From contig NZ_CP059164.1 of assembly GCF_013466985.1 (NCBI RefSeq), positions 1,497,001-1,561,000 on the forward strand: a DNA stretch of 64,000 nt, given 5' to 3'. The DNA is from Nocardioides ungokensis. Lineage in GTDB: Bacteria; Actinomycetota; Actinomycetes; Propionibacteriales; Nocardioidaceae. Shown here piece after piece: positions 25,626 to 35,078 of the stretch; positions within the stretch are counted from its first letter, which is position 1; every line of letters starts with the position of its first letter. Made by a program: the position numbers and the translations under genes. The notes below the pieces were generated by a model. It was not told the origin of the DNA. It saw only the letters and a program-made list of their open reading frames with translations, and did no database searches.

Positions 25626-25799
25626 TCAGCCGACGAGGCTTGACCCCAACTCCCGATGGCCGAGCAAGAGGGCCGCGGTTCCACCAAGGCCGGCCAGGAC
25701 GATCAGGAATGCGGCGCAAAGTCGGAGACCGCGCAGATTCGCAAGGTCTGGAGCGGACCTCGTGATCGCAACCGCACCGTACTGGCGCGGGCGCTGCAT
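25626..25799 (-). CDS. possible single-helix peptide
   Basis: 57 residues from an ATG at 25799, with a basic N-terminus and one hydrophobic segment (LCAAFLIVLAGLGGTAALLL). The ribosome site is weak and the frame lies alone in an otherwise poor region, so it may not be translated. Confidence 0.25.
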   Translation of the reverse strand: MQRPRQYGAVAITRSAPDLANLRGLRLCAAFLIVLAGLGGTAALLLGHRELGSSLVG

Positions 25800-26008
25800 G
25801 AGAGCGCTTCGGATTGCCTGGGCTCCCAGGCGTACGACAAGGCTCGATGGTCTCGGCGAAACACCAGCCCGCTGTAGTAGTCGCCGTCGATATCGATGCG
25901 GGCGGTCACGGTCGGCTCGCTCGGGGGTACGAGTAACCCGCGATGAACGCTCCGGGGGTGTTGCTTCGAGTCCGGCTGGGGGGCTCTGTAGGAAGGTCGG
26001 GGGCATGG

Positions 26009-26042
26009 AGAAGGGCCCGGAGCTAGTGCTCCGGGCCCTTCT
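26009..26042 (-). terminator. hairpin terminator after small membrane gene
   Basis: A perfect 15-base-pair stem (26009-26023 with 26028-26042) closes a four-base TAGT loop. It begins two bases after the stop codon of the small minus-strand gene at 26044, so it most likely ends that transcript; by symmetry it could act both ways. Confidence 0.65.
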
Positions 26043-26043
26043 G

Positions 26044-26154
26044 TCACGTCAGGGCCTTCCACAGGAAGGGGACAAGCAGGAAGAGCAGGAACAGCACCAT
26101 GCCTATCACCCATGATTGGGCTTGCAGCCGGATGAATCGCTCTTTGTTGGTCAT
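26044..26154 (-). CDS. 36-residue single-helix membrane peptide
   Basis: MTNKERFIRLQAQSW is followed by one strong membrane helix (VIGMVLFLLFLLVPFLW) and a short tail. The immediate terminator and clean amphipathic start argue that it is a real small protein. No Shine-Dalgarno is visible, so a leaderless transcript or a longer upstream frame (open to 26322) is possible. Function unknown. Confidence 0.45.
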   Translation of the reverse strand: MTNKERFIRLQAQSWVIGMVLFLLFLLVPFLWKALT

Positions 26155-26208
26155 CTTGCAAGGCCCATCCCGAACAGCCAGTGCCGGCGGGCTCCGCAGC
26201 AGCAGCGA

Positions 26209-26233
26209 TGCCGGCGTCGTAATGACGCCGGCA
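26209..26233. promoter_or_regulatory. 10-bp inverted repeat upstream of small membrane gene
   Basis: TGCCGGCGTC and its complement flank GTAAT. It lies about 55 bases upstream of the 36-residue membrane peptide gene and away from any gene end, so it may be an operator or part of a leader hairpin. Confidence 0.3.
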
Positions 26234-26326
26234 CGGGGAAGCAGAACACGCCCGAGATGGCCGCACCTGACGCTCTCATAGGGCAACTCTTTCACGCTCG
26301 AAGGACGAGGCGGGGCAGTCACGACC

Positions 26327-26647
26327 TCAAGAGTGACTTGTCCGCACGCCGGCAGGGACCGACCATGACGCGAAGATCCGGGTCTGGTGGAGGTGGCCCG
26401 TCTCGGGGTTGATGTTGGCGAGGAAGCCCCGGATGTGGTGCCTCAACTCGTCGTCAGTGTGCACCCCGGATGACCGTCGTGAGGAGTACCCGTAGCCGGC
26501 GTCAGGCCCGGTCATCCACGAGAGATCGACTTGTCCAGGAAGGTCCAGGCGAGTGGTCACGTCGAAGACTCGCCATCGACCTCGAGGCGACGGATCGGAT
26601 CGGACGTCATGTCCCATTGCCCGGTGGACGCTCCGCAGGGTCGCCAT
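26327..26647 (-). CDS. hypothetical protein
   Basis: Up to 106 residues from an ATG at 26647. The middle part (RWRVFDVTTRLDLPGQVDLS, then GVHTDDELRHHIRGFLANIN) reads like protein, not shadow sequence, but no family is recognised and there is no strong ribosome site. It is divergent from the cupin gene and shares a 99-base gap with it. Confidence 0.35.
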   Translation of the reverse strand: MATLRSVHRAMGHDVRSDPSPRGRWRVFDVTTRLDLPGQVDLSWMTGPDAGYGYSSRRSSGVHTDDELRHHIRGFLANINPETGHLHQTRIFASWSVPAGVRTSHS

Positions 26648-26746
26648 CTCGACGCACTCAGTTCGGCAGGACCGCGCAAGAGGCGATCGCCTCATGTGCG
26701 AGCACAGGTCTCCTCGGCACCGTCGCAGAGAGAAGGGAGCGAGCAC

Positions 26747-27115
26747 ATGCCGAAGGTGTCCGCAAAGACAACCGCGAAGGTCGACGACTTTGGTGTCGCG
26801 GTCGACCGCAACGACGAACTCGATGGCTACGCCTTCAGCTTCGTCACCATCAACGAGGATCACAGCCTCGCGCCGATGCTGTCCGGTCTACGCGAGGGAC
26901 GCTGCTGGTGCCCTCACTGGGGCTACGTCTTCAAGGGCCAGATCACGGTGACCTACGCCGATCGGGATGAGGTATACGAAGCCGGCGATGCCTTCTACAT
27001 GACGCCGGGTCACGTGCCGGCCGCGACGAAGGGCAGCGAGTTCTTGCAGATCAGCCCGGCCGAGGCCCTGAACGAAACGGTTGCCGCGATCCAAGCGTCG
27101 ATGCAGGAGACGTAG
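26747..27115 (+). CDS. cupin-domain protein
   Basis: 122 residues from the ATG at 26747 (ribosome site GAAGGGAG). It is predicted to fold as a single small beta-barrel: the segment CWCPHWGYVFKGQITVTYAD and the later YEAGDAFYMTPGHVPAA correspond to the two cupin motifs. His in the first and second motifs could bind a metal. The substrate is unknown; such stand-alone cupins often act as small-molecule isomerases or sensors. Confidence 0.75.
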   Translation: MPKVSAKTTAKVDDFGVAVDRNDELDGYAFSFVTINEDHSLAPMLSGLREGRCWCPHWGYVFKGQITVTYADRDEVYEAGDAFYMTPGHVPAATKGSEFLQISPAEALNETVAAIQASMQET

Positions 27116-27142
27116 AGGTGGGTGGTGAGGACCTTGCTCATG

Positions 27143-27613
27143 TCAGCGCCACCGCTCGCCGCGTGCCACGACGAGCTGCCGGACGACGTGGCGCCACGGC
27201 ACGACGGCGATGATGATGACCACCCACAGCACGGCAGCCGCCTGTTCACGTGTCGCTGCGGTGAGGTCGCCGCCCAGCCACAGCGGTAGCGCGACGACGC
27301 CGAGCCAGATCAGCTTCCACCCGACCTCGAACAGCAGGATCGGCAGCATCCGCTGCGGGTAGCGCAGCCCCACCAGCGCAAGCACCGACATCGCCACGAG
27401 CATCGTCAGGACGGTGCCCTCAGCGAGCTCCCAGGGCCCGTGGGCCAAGAACTCGGGCCACTTGGTGGCCGCCAGCCCGACGACCATGACGAGATAGCCC
27501 ACGCGCATGACGTTGAGGCGCCACGTCGGCAGGGATGCCGGGTCACGGGTGGAGCCCTCTCGGGGGTTCGGGGGGAGGGTGGCGGGGCGGGTTGGTTGCA
27601 GGAGCGGGTACAT
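27143..27613 (-). CDS. membrane protein, four helices
   Basis: 156 residues from the ATG at 27613, preceded by GAAGGGAACC. A polar 35-residue N-terminus is followed by helices near 36-52 (VGYLVMVVGLAATKW), 66-86 (VLTMLVAMSVLALVGL), 91-112 (ILLFEVGWKLIWLGVVALPL) and 126-143 (AAVLWVVIIIAVVPW). It is convergent with the cupin gene. The family is not named, but the composition is typical of a genuine integral membrane protein. Confidence 0.7.
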   Translation of the reverse strand: MYPLLQPTRPATLPPNPREGSTRDPASLPTWRLNVMRVGYLVMVVGLAATKWPEFLAHGPWELAEGTVLTMLVAMSVLALVGLRYPQRMLPILLFEVGWKLIWLGVVALPLWLGGDLTAATREQAAAVLWVVIIIAVVPWRHVVRQLVVARGERWR

Positions 27614-27813
27614 GGCGGTTCCCTTCGAGGGATCGGTGGCGGCTGCGGATGTGGCTGCCGGTGTCCCTCAGACTCGTCGTGCTGACCGGCTTCGCGCATC
27701 GGCCGGCTGACTACGCCGGGGAGGTCGCAGGGTGACGGGTGGGCGCGGTGAGTACCGCCTTTCGGAGTTGCTGCTGTCGACTTTCGTCGATGCCCGCGGC
27801 CGTCGCGCGGGAC

Positions 27814-27819
27814 TACGCT
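27814..27819 (+). promoter_or_regulatory. -10 element for a leaderless histidine kinase transcript
   Basis: TACGCT is followed by six bases and then the GTG start at 27826. In actinobacteria a TANNNT box about seven bases before a GTG or ATG marks a transcript that begins at the start codon. No Shine-Dalgarno is present, which agrees. Confidence 0.5.
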
Positions 27820-27825
27820 GAGGCC

Positions 27826-29058
27826 GTGTCCTGGTCGCGCTGGTCGTGGGCCGCGCTGGCGAGGCCTGTGGCGGCGTCAGACGACCTGCCCCTGCCTGAC
27901 CCGACCGACCACGACGCTGGACGTGAACGGGTGATCGACGTTCTCGGGATCCTCGTCGCCGTTGGTCTCGGTGCGCTGTTCCTCAGCCCGGAGCTGCACG
28001 ACAACCCGGACGCCCTCTCCGGCACGCAGGTCGCCGTGGACGTCGGCGCCGGTGCGCTGGCCTGCACTTCGCTGTGGTGGCGGCGCCGGTGGCCGGTCGG
28101 CGTCGCGCTCGTGTGTCTGCTGCTCGGGACGGTCTCGACTTCCGCGACCCCCGCCGGGTTGCTGGCGCTGTCGTCGCTGGCGGTGCACCGGCCGGCCCGG
28201 CCGGCCGTCCTGGTCACGGCGCTGTGGCTGCCGTCGGTACTGGTCTTCGCCGCCTACAGCCCCACGACCGGTCCGATCGCGGTGGTGCTGTTCGTCATGC
28301 CGCTGGCGCTGGCCGCGAGCGGGTGGGGCATGTTCATCCGGGCGCGCCGGCAGCTGCTCTGGTCGCTGCGCGAGCGAGCCCTGCGCGCCGAGGCCGACCA
28401 GGCGCTGCACGAGGACCGGGCACGGGTGGCCGAACGGACCCGGATCGCCCGCGAGATGCACGACGTACTGGCACACCGGATCTCGCTGCTGGCACTGCAC
28501 GCCGGGGGGCTCGAGGTGCGTCCGGACCTGCCGCCGGCCCAGGTCCAGGAGACCGCCGCCCTGCTGCGCGTCACGGCGCGCCAGGCACTCGAGGAGCTGC
28601 GCAGCGTGATCGGCCTGCTCCGCGACGACGCCGGGAAGGACCTGGCCCCCGCGGCCCCGCAGCCGACGCTGCGCAATCTTCACCGGCTCGTCGAGGAGAT
28701 CCGAGTCGCCGGAGGGGACATCGACTTCGAGATGAACGTCGTGGGCGTCGACGACGTACCGGCCACGCTGGGACGCGACGCGTACCGCGTCGTGCAGGAG
28801 GCACTCACCAACGTCGCCAAGCACGCTCGAGGCGCCGCGACCCGGGTGCGGGTCGCGGGGGCACCCGGCGACGGGCTGCGCATCAGTGTCCGCAACCGCC
28901 AGCCAGTCCCGGCCCACGGCGCCGCGACACTGCCCGGCTCGGGTGCGGGGCTGCTGGGCCTACAGGAACGCGTCGCGCTGGCGGGCGGCACCCTCGTCGT
29001 GGGCCACGACGGTACCGGCGACTTCGTCGTGGAGGCAGAGCTGACATGGCGCCCGTGA
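27826..29058 (+). CDS. membrane sensor histidine kinase, NarL/DesK type
   Basis: 410 residues from the GTG at 27826 (VSWSRWSWAALARP). I prefer it to the longer frame because of the -10 box just before it. Four to six hydrophobic segments (about 40-165) form a compact sensor domain. The His-containing helix is ERTRIAREMHDVLAHRISLL, with the phospho-acceptor His at about 212. The ATPase domain has the N box EALTNVAKHARG (about 325) and a GAGLLGLQERV G box. It shares 13 bases with the downstream response regulator, its partner. Confidence 0.9.
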   Translation: MSWSRWSWAALARPVAASDDLPLPDPTDHDAGRERVIDVLGILVAVGLGALFLSPELHDNPDALSGTQVAVDVGAGALACTSLWWRRRWPVGVALVCLLLGTVSTSATPAGLLALSSLAVHRPARPAVLVTALWLPSVLVFAAYSPTTGPIAVVLFVMPLALAASGWGMFIRARRQLLWSLRERALRAEADQALHEDRARVAERTRIAREMHDVLAHRISLLALHAGGLEVRPDLPPAQVQETAALLRVTARQALEELRSVIGLLRDDAGKDLAPAAPQPTLRNLHRLVEEIRVAGGDIDFEMNVVGVDDVPATLGRDAYRVVQEALTNVAKHARGAATRVRVAGAPGDGLRISVRNRQPVPAHGAATLPGSGAGLLGLQERVALAGGTLVVGHDGTGDFVVEAELTWRP

Positions 29059-29702
29059 AGGTGTTGCTGGTCGACGACGACGCCCTGGTCCGCGCCGGGC
29101 TGCGTCTGATCCTCTCCTCGGCCGAGGACATCGAGGTCGTCGGCGAGACCGACGACGGCTCCGGAGCGGTGGCAGCGGTCCGTCAGTACCGTCCCGACGT
29201 GGTCCTCATGGACATCCGGATGCCGGGGGTCGACGGGATCAAGGCCACCGAGGCGCTCCGCCGGCTCGACCCCGCACCGCAGGTCGTCGTGCTCACCACG
29301 TTCCAGGCGGACGACCAGGTGGTGGCCGCCCTGCGCGCCGGGGCGAGTGGGTTCCTGGTCAAGGACACGCCGCCGGCCGACATCATCAACGCAGTCCGGC
29401 TGGTGGCCGCCGGTGACGCCATCGTCTCGCCCTCCGTCACCCGCACCCTGCTGTCCCACTTCGGGAGCACCGACGCCTCCGAGCGCCACCGAGCAGCTGC
29501 GCAGCGGCTGGTCACCCTCACCGATCGGGAGCGGGAGGTGGCGACCGCGGTCGGGTTGGGGGCCACCAACGCCGAGATCGCCGCCTCGCTCTTCATGAGC
29601 GAGGCAACGGTCAAGGCTCATGTGTCGCGGCTGCTGAGCAAGCTCGAGGTCAGCAACCGGGTGCAGGTCGCGATCATGGTGCACGACGCAACGAACGCCT
29701 GA
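29046..29702 (+). CDS. response regulator, NarL/FixJ family
   Basis: 218 residues. The receiver has acidic residues 10-12, phospho-acceptor Asp56 (DVVLMDIRMPGVDG) and the switch Lys in GFLVKDTPPADI. The LuxR helix-turn-helix (LTDREREVATAVGLGATNAE, then IAASLFMSEATVKAHVSRLL) covers about 155-210. The gene starts 13 bases inside the end of the kinase gene, so the pair is coupled. Its target is not evident; the decayed TetR gene and small membrane gene follow. Confidence 0.92.
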   Translation: MAPVKVLLVDDDALVRAGLRLILSSAEDIEVVGETDDGSGAVAAVRQYRPDVVLMDIRMPGVDGIKATEALRRLDPAPQVVVLTTFQADDQVVAALRAGASGFLVKDTPPADIINAVRLVAAGDAIVSPSVTRTLLSHFGSTDASERHRAAAQRLVTLTDREREVATAVGLGATNAEIAASLFMSEATVKAHVSRLLSKLEVSNRVQVAIMVHDATNA

Positions 29703-29734
29703 GACAGCGCCTGGCTTCCGTCAGCCGCCAACCC

Positions 29735-29977
29735 GCTGGGTCGGGTCGCGACGCCGTCGAGCACGACCTCGATACCGACGTCGAGGTCGTTGCCGTCGCT
29801 GTAGCCCGGTTGCCGGACGCGCTCGACGTCAGCTCGAACGGGAAGGGGAAGTCCTCGGCCTGCAACTGATCCATGATCGCGCCCGTCATCGCGGGCCAGC
29901 TCGGCCTCGTCGCGGAAGGGCAGTTTCCCCTTCTGCAGTACGAACCCGTTTACGTAGCCGGTCCTCGGGGTGCGATT
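29735..29977 (-). pseudogene. remnant of a TetR/AcrR regulator C-terminal domain
   Basis: Reading the minus strand with two frame changes gives GYVNGFVLQKGKLPFRDEAE, then MDQLQAEDFPFPFEL, then a GNDLDVGIEVVLDGV ending. This is the ligand-binding end of a TetR_C-type repressor (family pattern: a GFVLQE helix, DEAELA, and a final FxxGLxxxLDGL helix). The DNA-binding domain and dimer helices are absent upstream. It is therefore the tail of a lost repressor gene. Confidence 0.6.
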
Positions 29978-30173
29978 GCCCAAGGTGCGCGGCTGGTCCA
30001 GCGACGGCCCCCGCCGACTCCGTGGCCGCGGGTCGGCGCCATGTGGACGCCGAGTACGAGCGCGCAGACCGAGGTCGCCCACCGGCGGTGCCCCTGGTGG
30101 CGCGGATCTGCCGTTGCCGCCCGGCAATGTCAATCGACGCTCGTGGCGACGACAGTCCGCTTACCATCTACGC

Positions 30174-30374
30174 ATGACCGCCCTGCAGCCCAAGTCCGAC
30201 GCATGGAAGGACTGGCTGCTTCTGGCTGCGGTCGCCTGCGTCGGAGTGGGGGTGAGCCTGTGGGCGACCGACACGGACGACCGGTACGTGGGGCTTGGCA
30301 CCTGGGGAGTGTTGATCCTGGCCACCGTGGGCTTCATCTATCGGGGGCATCGGAGTCGGGGGTCCAAGCGATAG
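30174..30374 (+). CDS. small two-helix membrane protein
   Basis: 66 residues, two hydrophobic segments (WLLLAAVACVGVGVSLWAT and GLGTWGVLILATVGFIY) and a basic tail. The sequence just before the ATG (TTACCATCTACGC) lacks a Shine-Dalgarno and could hold a -10 element for a leaderless message. Function unknown. Confidence 0.6.
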   Translation: MTALQPKSDAWKDWLLLAAVACVGVGVSLWATDTDDRYVGLGTWGVLILATVGFIYRGHRSRGSKR

Positions 30375-30419
30375 CGGTCATCCGGCCGGGCGTCAGGCAC
30401 CGGTCCGCGGGTCCGCTCC

Positions 30420-31023
30420 TCAACGCCCGTCCTCAGGGCCGCAAGCCCGGCCGAAGGCAACGGTGCACACCGCGGCGCCGACGAGCGCGACGCCGAACCA
30501 CACGATCCGTACGGCGTGCGGGAAGTCACCGATCGGGTAGAGGCTGCCCCAGCTGAACATCCCCGTGAGTGTCACCGGCGCCACTGCGGCCAGGGCGACC
30601 ACCGGCGCGAGCAGCGCGCCGGGCGTCTGCACCAGTCGGCGGGAGGCCAGGGCCGCGGAGCCGGTGACGAGAGGAGCGTGGCGCCACCCAGCAGCCACCA
30701 GCCCGGCCGCACGAATGGAACGTCGCCGGGACGCAGCGCCACCACCACGACCCAGACCGACAGCGGCAGCAGCGTCACACCGAGCCGGGCGGTCCGGCGC
30801 CAGCCCGCGCCACGCGGCGTCACCGCCACCACCGGAAGGGCGTCCTCGTCGTAGACGAACGCAGCCGCGCCGGCACAGCAGGCGCGAGAACGGTGGGGGC
30901 GAGCACCCCCGCCACGTCCGGCCAGCGCACCACGAGCAGTGCGGTGGCGGCGGCGGCCGCGCAACACGCGAGGACGGGGAGCCAGGCGACGCCGTGACGG
31001 AGGTACCACAGCCGAGCGCTCAC
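30420..31023 (-). CDS. ABC transporter membrane protein, second subunit (two frameshifts)
   Basis: The start ATG at 31023 overlaps the stop of the preceding permease (ATGA). The pieces MSARLWYLRHGVAWLPVLAC, then YDEDALPVVAVTPRGAGWR, then MFSWGSLYPIGDFPHAV lie in three frames, with shifts near 30880 and 30680. Joined, they make a protein of about 200 residues with five or six membrane helices. It is the last gene of the sigma factor/ABC operon and probably forms a heteromeric channel with the gene before it. Both breaks look like single-base errors. Confidence 0.6.
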
Positions 31024-31912
31024 GCTGTCACCCTCGACGGGATCGGGTCGGAGTCCCGGTTGTCGTGGCTGCCTGTCGTTGCTGCCACCGCGAAGAGCAC
31101 CAGCGCGCTCGCCGCGACAGCTGCGACGAGAGCGCGGAACCGCGGTGTCCGGGCGTGCGGTCGTGCCACATCGCGCCCAGGACGGCGAGGACGCAGAGGG
31201 CCAGCATGTAGCCCAGGTAGGCGCCGGGGTTGCCGGCGATCAGCGTCTGGGTTCCGTCCGCGTTGTCCCCGGTGTGGAAGATCGCCCACGGCACCCAGAG
31301 CCGCCACTCCGAGCTGGTGGTCTCGAGGAGCGGGGCCTGGCCGAGCAGGCTGACCACGATGAGGGCCACCACCGCCATGGCCGAGGCGCCCCGGAACCGG
31401 AGCCAGCGGGCGGTCAGGACGCCCAGCAGCGCACCACCGAGACACGCGGCCGGGCACATCAGCAGGATGCTCCACACCTGCCAGTCGGGCAGCGTGCCGA
31501 ACCACCACTCCTGCGGGGCCACGCCCTGGACCTGGGCGACGACGACCAGGACGAGCGAGAATGCCAGCCCGGCCAGGAACGCCGGGATGCCGGTCGCGGC
31601 GAGCGCGAGCGTCCGGCGGGCCTCGGTGCCGGGGGCCGTGGCGACGGCCTCGGCGGCGACCTCGGTGGAGCTGGTGAGCCGCGCGGCGGCGATCACGCTG
31701 GTCAGGCCGATGTAGAACGCGCCCAGCAGCGGGAGCGTCAGCACGTCCGGGACTCCCTCCTCCTTCTTCGTGGCCAGGAAGAGCCCCAGCACGACGAAGG
31801 CGAGGACGACGCCGAGCAGGAAGACGGGCTGACGCGCCATCCGGCGCGCCTCGATGACGGCCATCGCACGGTGACCGGCGAGGCCGGACGCGGGCACGGA
31901 AAGACTGCTCAT
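31020..31912 (-). CDS. ABC transporter permease (one frameshift)
   Basis: The start ATG at 31912 follows GGAGCGACC. About 297 residues once repaired, with six hydrophobic segments (for example FLLGVVLAFVVLGLFLA and LLGAFYIGLTSVIAAARL). The frame breaks near 31158, where one C is missing from CCC; repair yields WHDRTP plus RFRALVAAVAASALVLF and a stop that overlaps the next start. It is fed by the ATPase encoded upstream. The substrate is unknown; ATPases of this type usually serve small exporters or immunity and stress functions. Confidence 0.75.
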
Positions 31913-31952
31913 GGTCGCTCCAGGTGTGGTCGGAATGAGTGGGACCGGCAGG

Positions 31953-32829
<877 letters not shown>

Positions 32830-32833
<4 letters not shown>

Positions 32834-33665
32834 AGCGCCACCCCCCGCTGCCGGTCGATGCGGAGCCGGATCGCGATGACCGCGCAGGCGGCCACCGCCA
32901 GTGCGAGGTAGACGCCCTGCTGACCGGCTTCGACCGGCCAGGCCGGGTCCAGGCCGCCGCGCGTCGAGGCGACCACGACGGAGGACCATCCGAGCAGCAC
33001 GATCGTTGCCGCGGCCCGGGGGCCGACGAAGCCGGCCAGCGCCAGCAGCACCGGCACCAGCGAGAGGGCCGGGCCGAGCCACGCGGCGGCGAGCCACGGA
33101 GGCCCGGGCACGGCGAGACCGAGCAGGGCGGTGACCGGCAGCACCGAGACCAGGACGGCGAGCGTGCGCAGCAGGATCAGCCGGGTCCGGCCGTACGGTG
33201 CAGTGGCGACCAACGCCTCGAGCGGGTCCTGCCGCGGGCCGTAGGCGGCGGCGACGCCGAGCACCGGCGCCAGCGGTGCGATGAGGAGGAAGGGCGCCAG
33301 CGCGGTCCCGCCGGACACGTACGCCGCAAGGGTGGCGAAGGACAGCGACAGGAACGCGCGACCAGCCAGGCGCTGCGCAGGGAGGCCGCGCCGGCGAGCA
33401 GCACGGCGTTCGGCTCCGGGAGCCCGCACCTGCGCGCCAGGCGCAGGGAGTGTGGCAGGGGCGGACGCTCCACGGCGTCGCGGATGCCGGCCCAGGTGCG
33501 GTCCACCAGCCCGGGCTCGAGCAGGGGCCCCACCGACCGCCGGCAGCTCTCGCACCGGCTGACGTGCTGCTCGACCGACGCGCCGGTGACGGCGTCCAGC
33601 GCGCCCGCGAGGTAGCGCTCCAGCAGCGCCGGGTCTGCGTGCCATCGCTGGGCCTCGGTGGTCAT
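32830..33665 (-). CDS. zinc-finger anti-sigma-like protein with large membrane domain (one frameshift)
   Basis: Starts at the ATG at 33665, seven bases after AGGAGG and overlapping the sigma stop. Residues 1-75 form a zf-HC2 domain (SVEQHVSRCESCRRSVGPLL: His-x3-Cys-x2-Cys), typical of anti-sigma factors that hold an ECF sigma at the membrane. The rest is a hydrophobic domain with six helices (AGRAFLSLSFATLAAYVSGG, then APFLLIAPLAPVLGVAAAYG). A frameshift near 33369 separates the two parts. The very large membrane domain is unusual for an anti-sigma factor and may be an additional transporter-like or sensing part. Confidence 0.75.
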
Positions 33666-34230
33666 CGCCATCCCTCCTGCGGTTCGGTGAGTGCAGCCCT
33701 CAGCTGCGCCTTGGCGCGGTGGAGCCGGGTCTTCACGGTGTTCTCGCGGACGCCCAGCAGTCGCCCTGCCTCCTTCGTGGTCAGACCGTCGAGCACGACC
33801 GCCTGCACCACCGAGCGGAACTCCGGCGACAGGCGCCGCAGCGCCGGGGCCAGGTCGCCGTACTCGACGCCGAGGAGCACCTGGTCCTCGGCGGACGGCA
33901 GCACCCGCTGCGGCGCCGTCACCACGTCCCACTCGGGAAGGAGCACGACATCCCGGCGTGAGCGCAGCCTCGACACCATCCGCCGGAACGCGATGCCCCA
34001 CAGCCATGCGCCGACCTCACCGTCGTGGCGGAAGCGCCGCGCGTCCTTCCACAGCGCCACGAAGGTGTCCTGCACGACCTCGACGACGACCTCGCGGTCG
34101 TTGCAGCGGCGGAGCAGCCGGGCGTGCAACCAGGCGCCGTGCCGCTCGTACAGCTCGCGCAGCGCCCCTGTCTCCCGTCAGCGAGCGCGGCGACCAGTGC
34201 CGCGTCGGTGACCGTCGGGATGGTGCCCAT
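33662..34230 (-). CDS. ECF sigma factor (one frameshift)
   Basis: The N-terminus MGTIPTVTDAALVAALADGR begins at 34230; one G is missing from a G-run near 34165, and restoring it continues as GALRELYERHGAWLHARLL. Region 2 (EVVVEVVQDTFVALWKDARR) and region 4 (GLTTKEAGRLLGVRENTVKT) are clear. It begins an operon with a zinc-finger membrane partner, an ABC ATPase and two permeases, each overlapping or nearly touching the next. It probably activates its own operon when the zinc-finger protein releases it. Confidence 0.85.
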
Positions 34231-34376
34231 ACTTCTACTGTCGCAGTGACGGCGCGGATTCGTTCCCGGCTGCCGAGGTCAGATCCTGACACCTCGTGAC
34301 GCCGCGCGACTCCACGCACGAACCGTGGGGTCCGGCGGCTGCCCCGGGCGTGGTTCGCCGTTCCTGCGGGGCGCGG

Positions 34377-34865
34377 CTACTGGGTGTCGCCGCCGGGGAG
34401 GGAGTCGACGCGGTCGAGCATCTCGGTGAGATGGGACCGCAGCCGAGTGCGGTGCTCGGTCGCAAGCTGCTGAAGCTGCGCGACGGCCTCGTCGTGGCGA
34501 CTGCGGACGGCCCTCGTCTCCTCCTGCACCCGGTGGGCCTCGGCGCGCGCACTGTCCACCATCTGCGTGGCCTCGTTCCGCGCCGTGGCCACGAGCCCGT
34601 CGGCCTCCGCATGGGCCGAGGCCACGAGCCTGCCGGCCTCGTCGCGGGCAGCCTGCACGAGCTTCTCGGCCTCCGCGCGGGCCCCGGCCACGATCGCGGC
34701 AGCCTCGTCCTTGGCGTCGGAGCGCCACTGGTCCGTTTCGTTGGCGATCTTCTCCAACATGCGTGCGGCGGTCTGGGAGCTGTCCGGGTGGTCGTCCGAG
34801 GAAGCCGAAGGGCTCGCGGGGGCGGGGGATACACCGTCGCCGTGGAGGTGTGCGTTGATGCTCAT
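34377..34865 (-). CDS. coiled-coil protein, DivIVA/Wag31-like
   Basis: 162 residues from the ATG at 34865 (AGAGAAG upstream). After a 40-residue Ser/Pro-rich start, almost the whole protein is a heptad-rich helix (AARMLEKIANETDQWRSDAK, AAIVAGARAEAEKLVQAARD, EAGRLVASAHAEADGLVATA). The repeated Ala-x-x-Glu-Ala pattern resembles the C-terminal coiled coil of DivIVA and the stalk of F-type ATPase subunit b. The conserved DivIVA N-terminal membrane-binding motif is absent. A scaffold or cell-envelope-associated role is plausible. Confidence 0.6.
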   Translation of the reverse strand: MSINAHLHGDGVSPAPASPSASSDDHPDSSQTAARMLEKIANETDQWRSDAKDEAAAIVAGARAEAEKLVQAARDEAGRLVASAHAEADGLVATARNEATQMVDSARAEAHRVQEETRAVRSRHDEAVAQLQQLATEHRTRLRSHLTEMLDRVDSLPGGDTQ

Positions 34866-35078
34866 GGTCTTCTCTCTGACGGTTCGGGGGGTGGGGCGGG
34901 CCGAGCAGCATTCCGGGGTGGAGGCGCCGTTCCGCTCCGAGTTCGAGCGTCCGCGGGCACGTCGTCGTCCTGCAACGCTAGTACGGGGAGTGCCATCCCG
35001 ACAGACCACGCCCATTTGAAGGCCGCCTGACGGTCGAGCTCCGACCTCGTGCACCGCACCGGTCCGCCGGGCGTCAGG

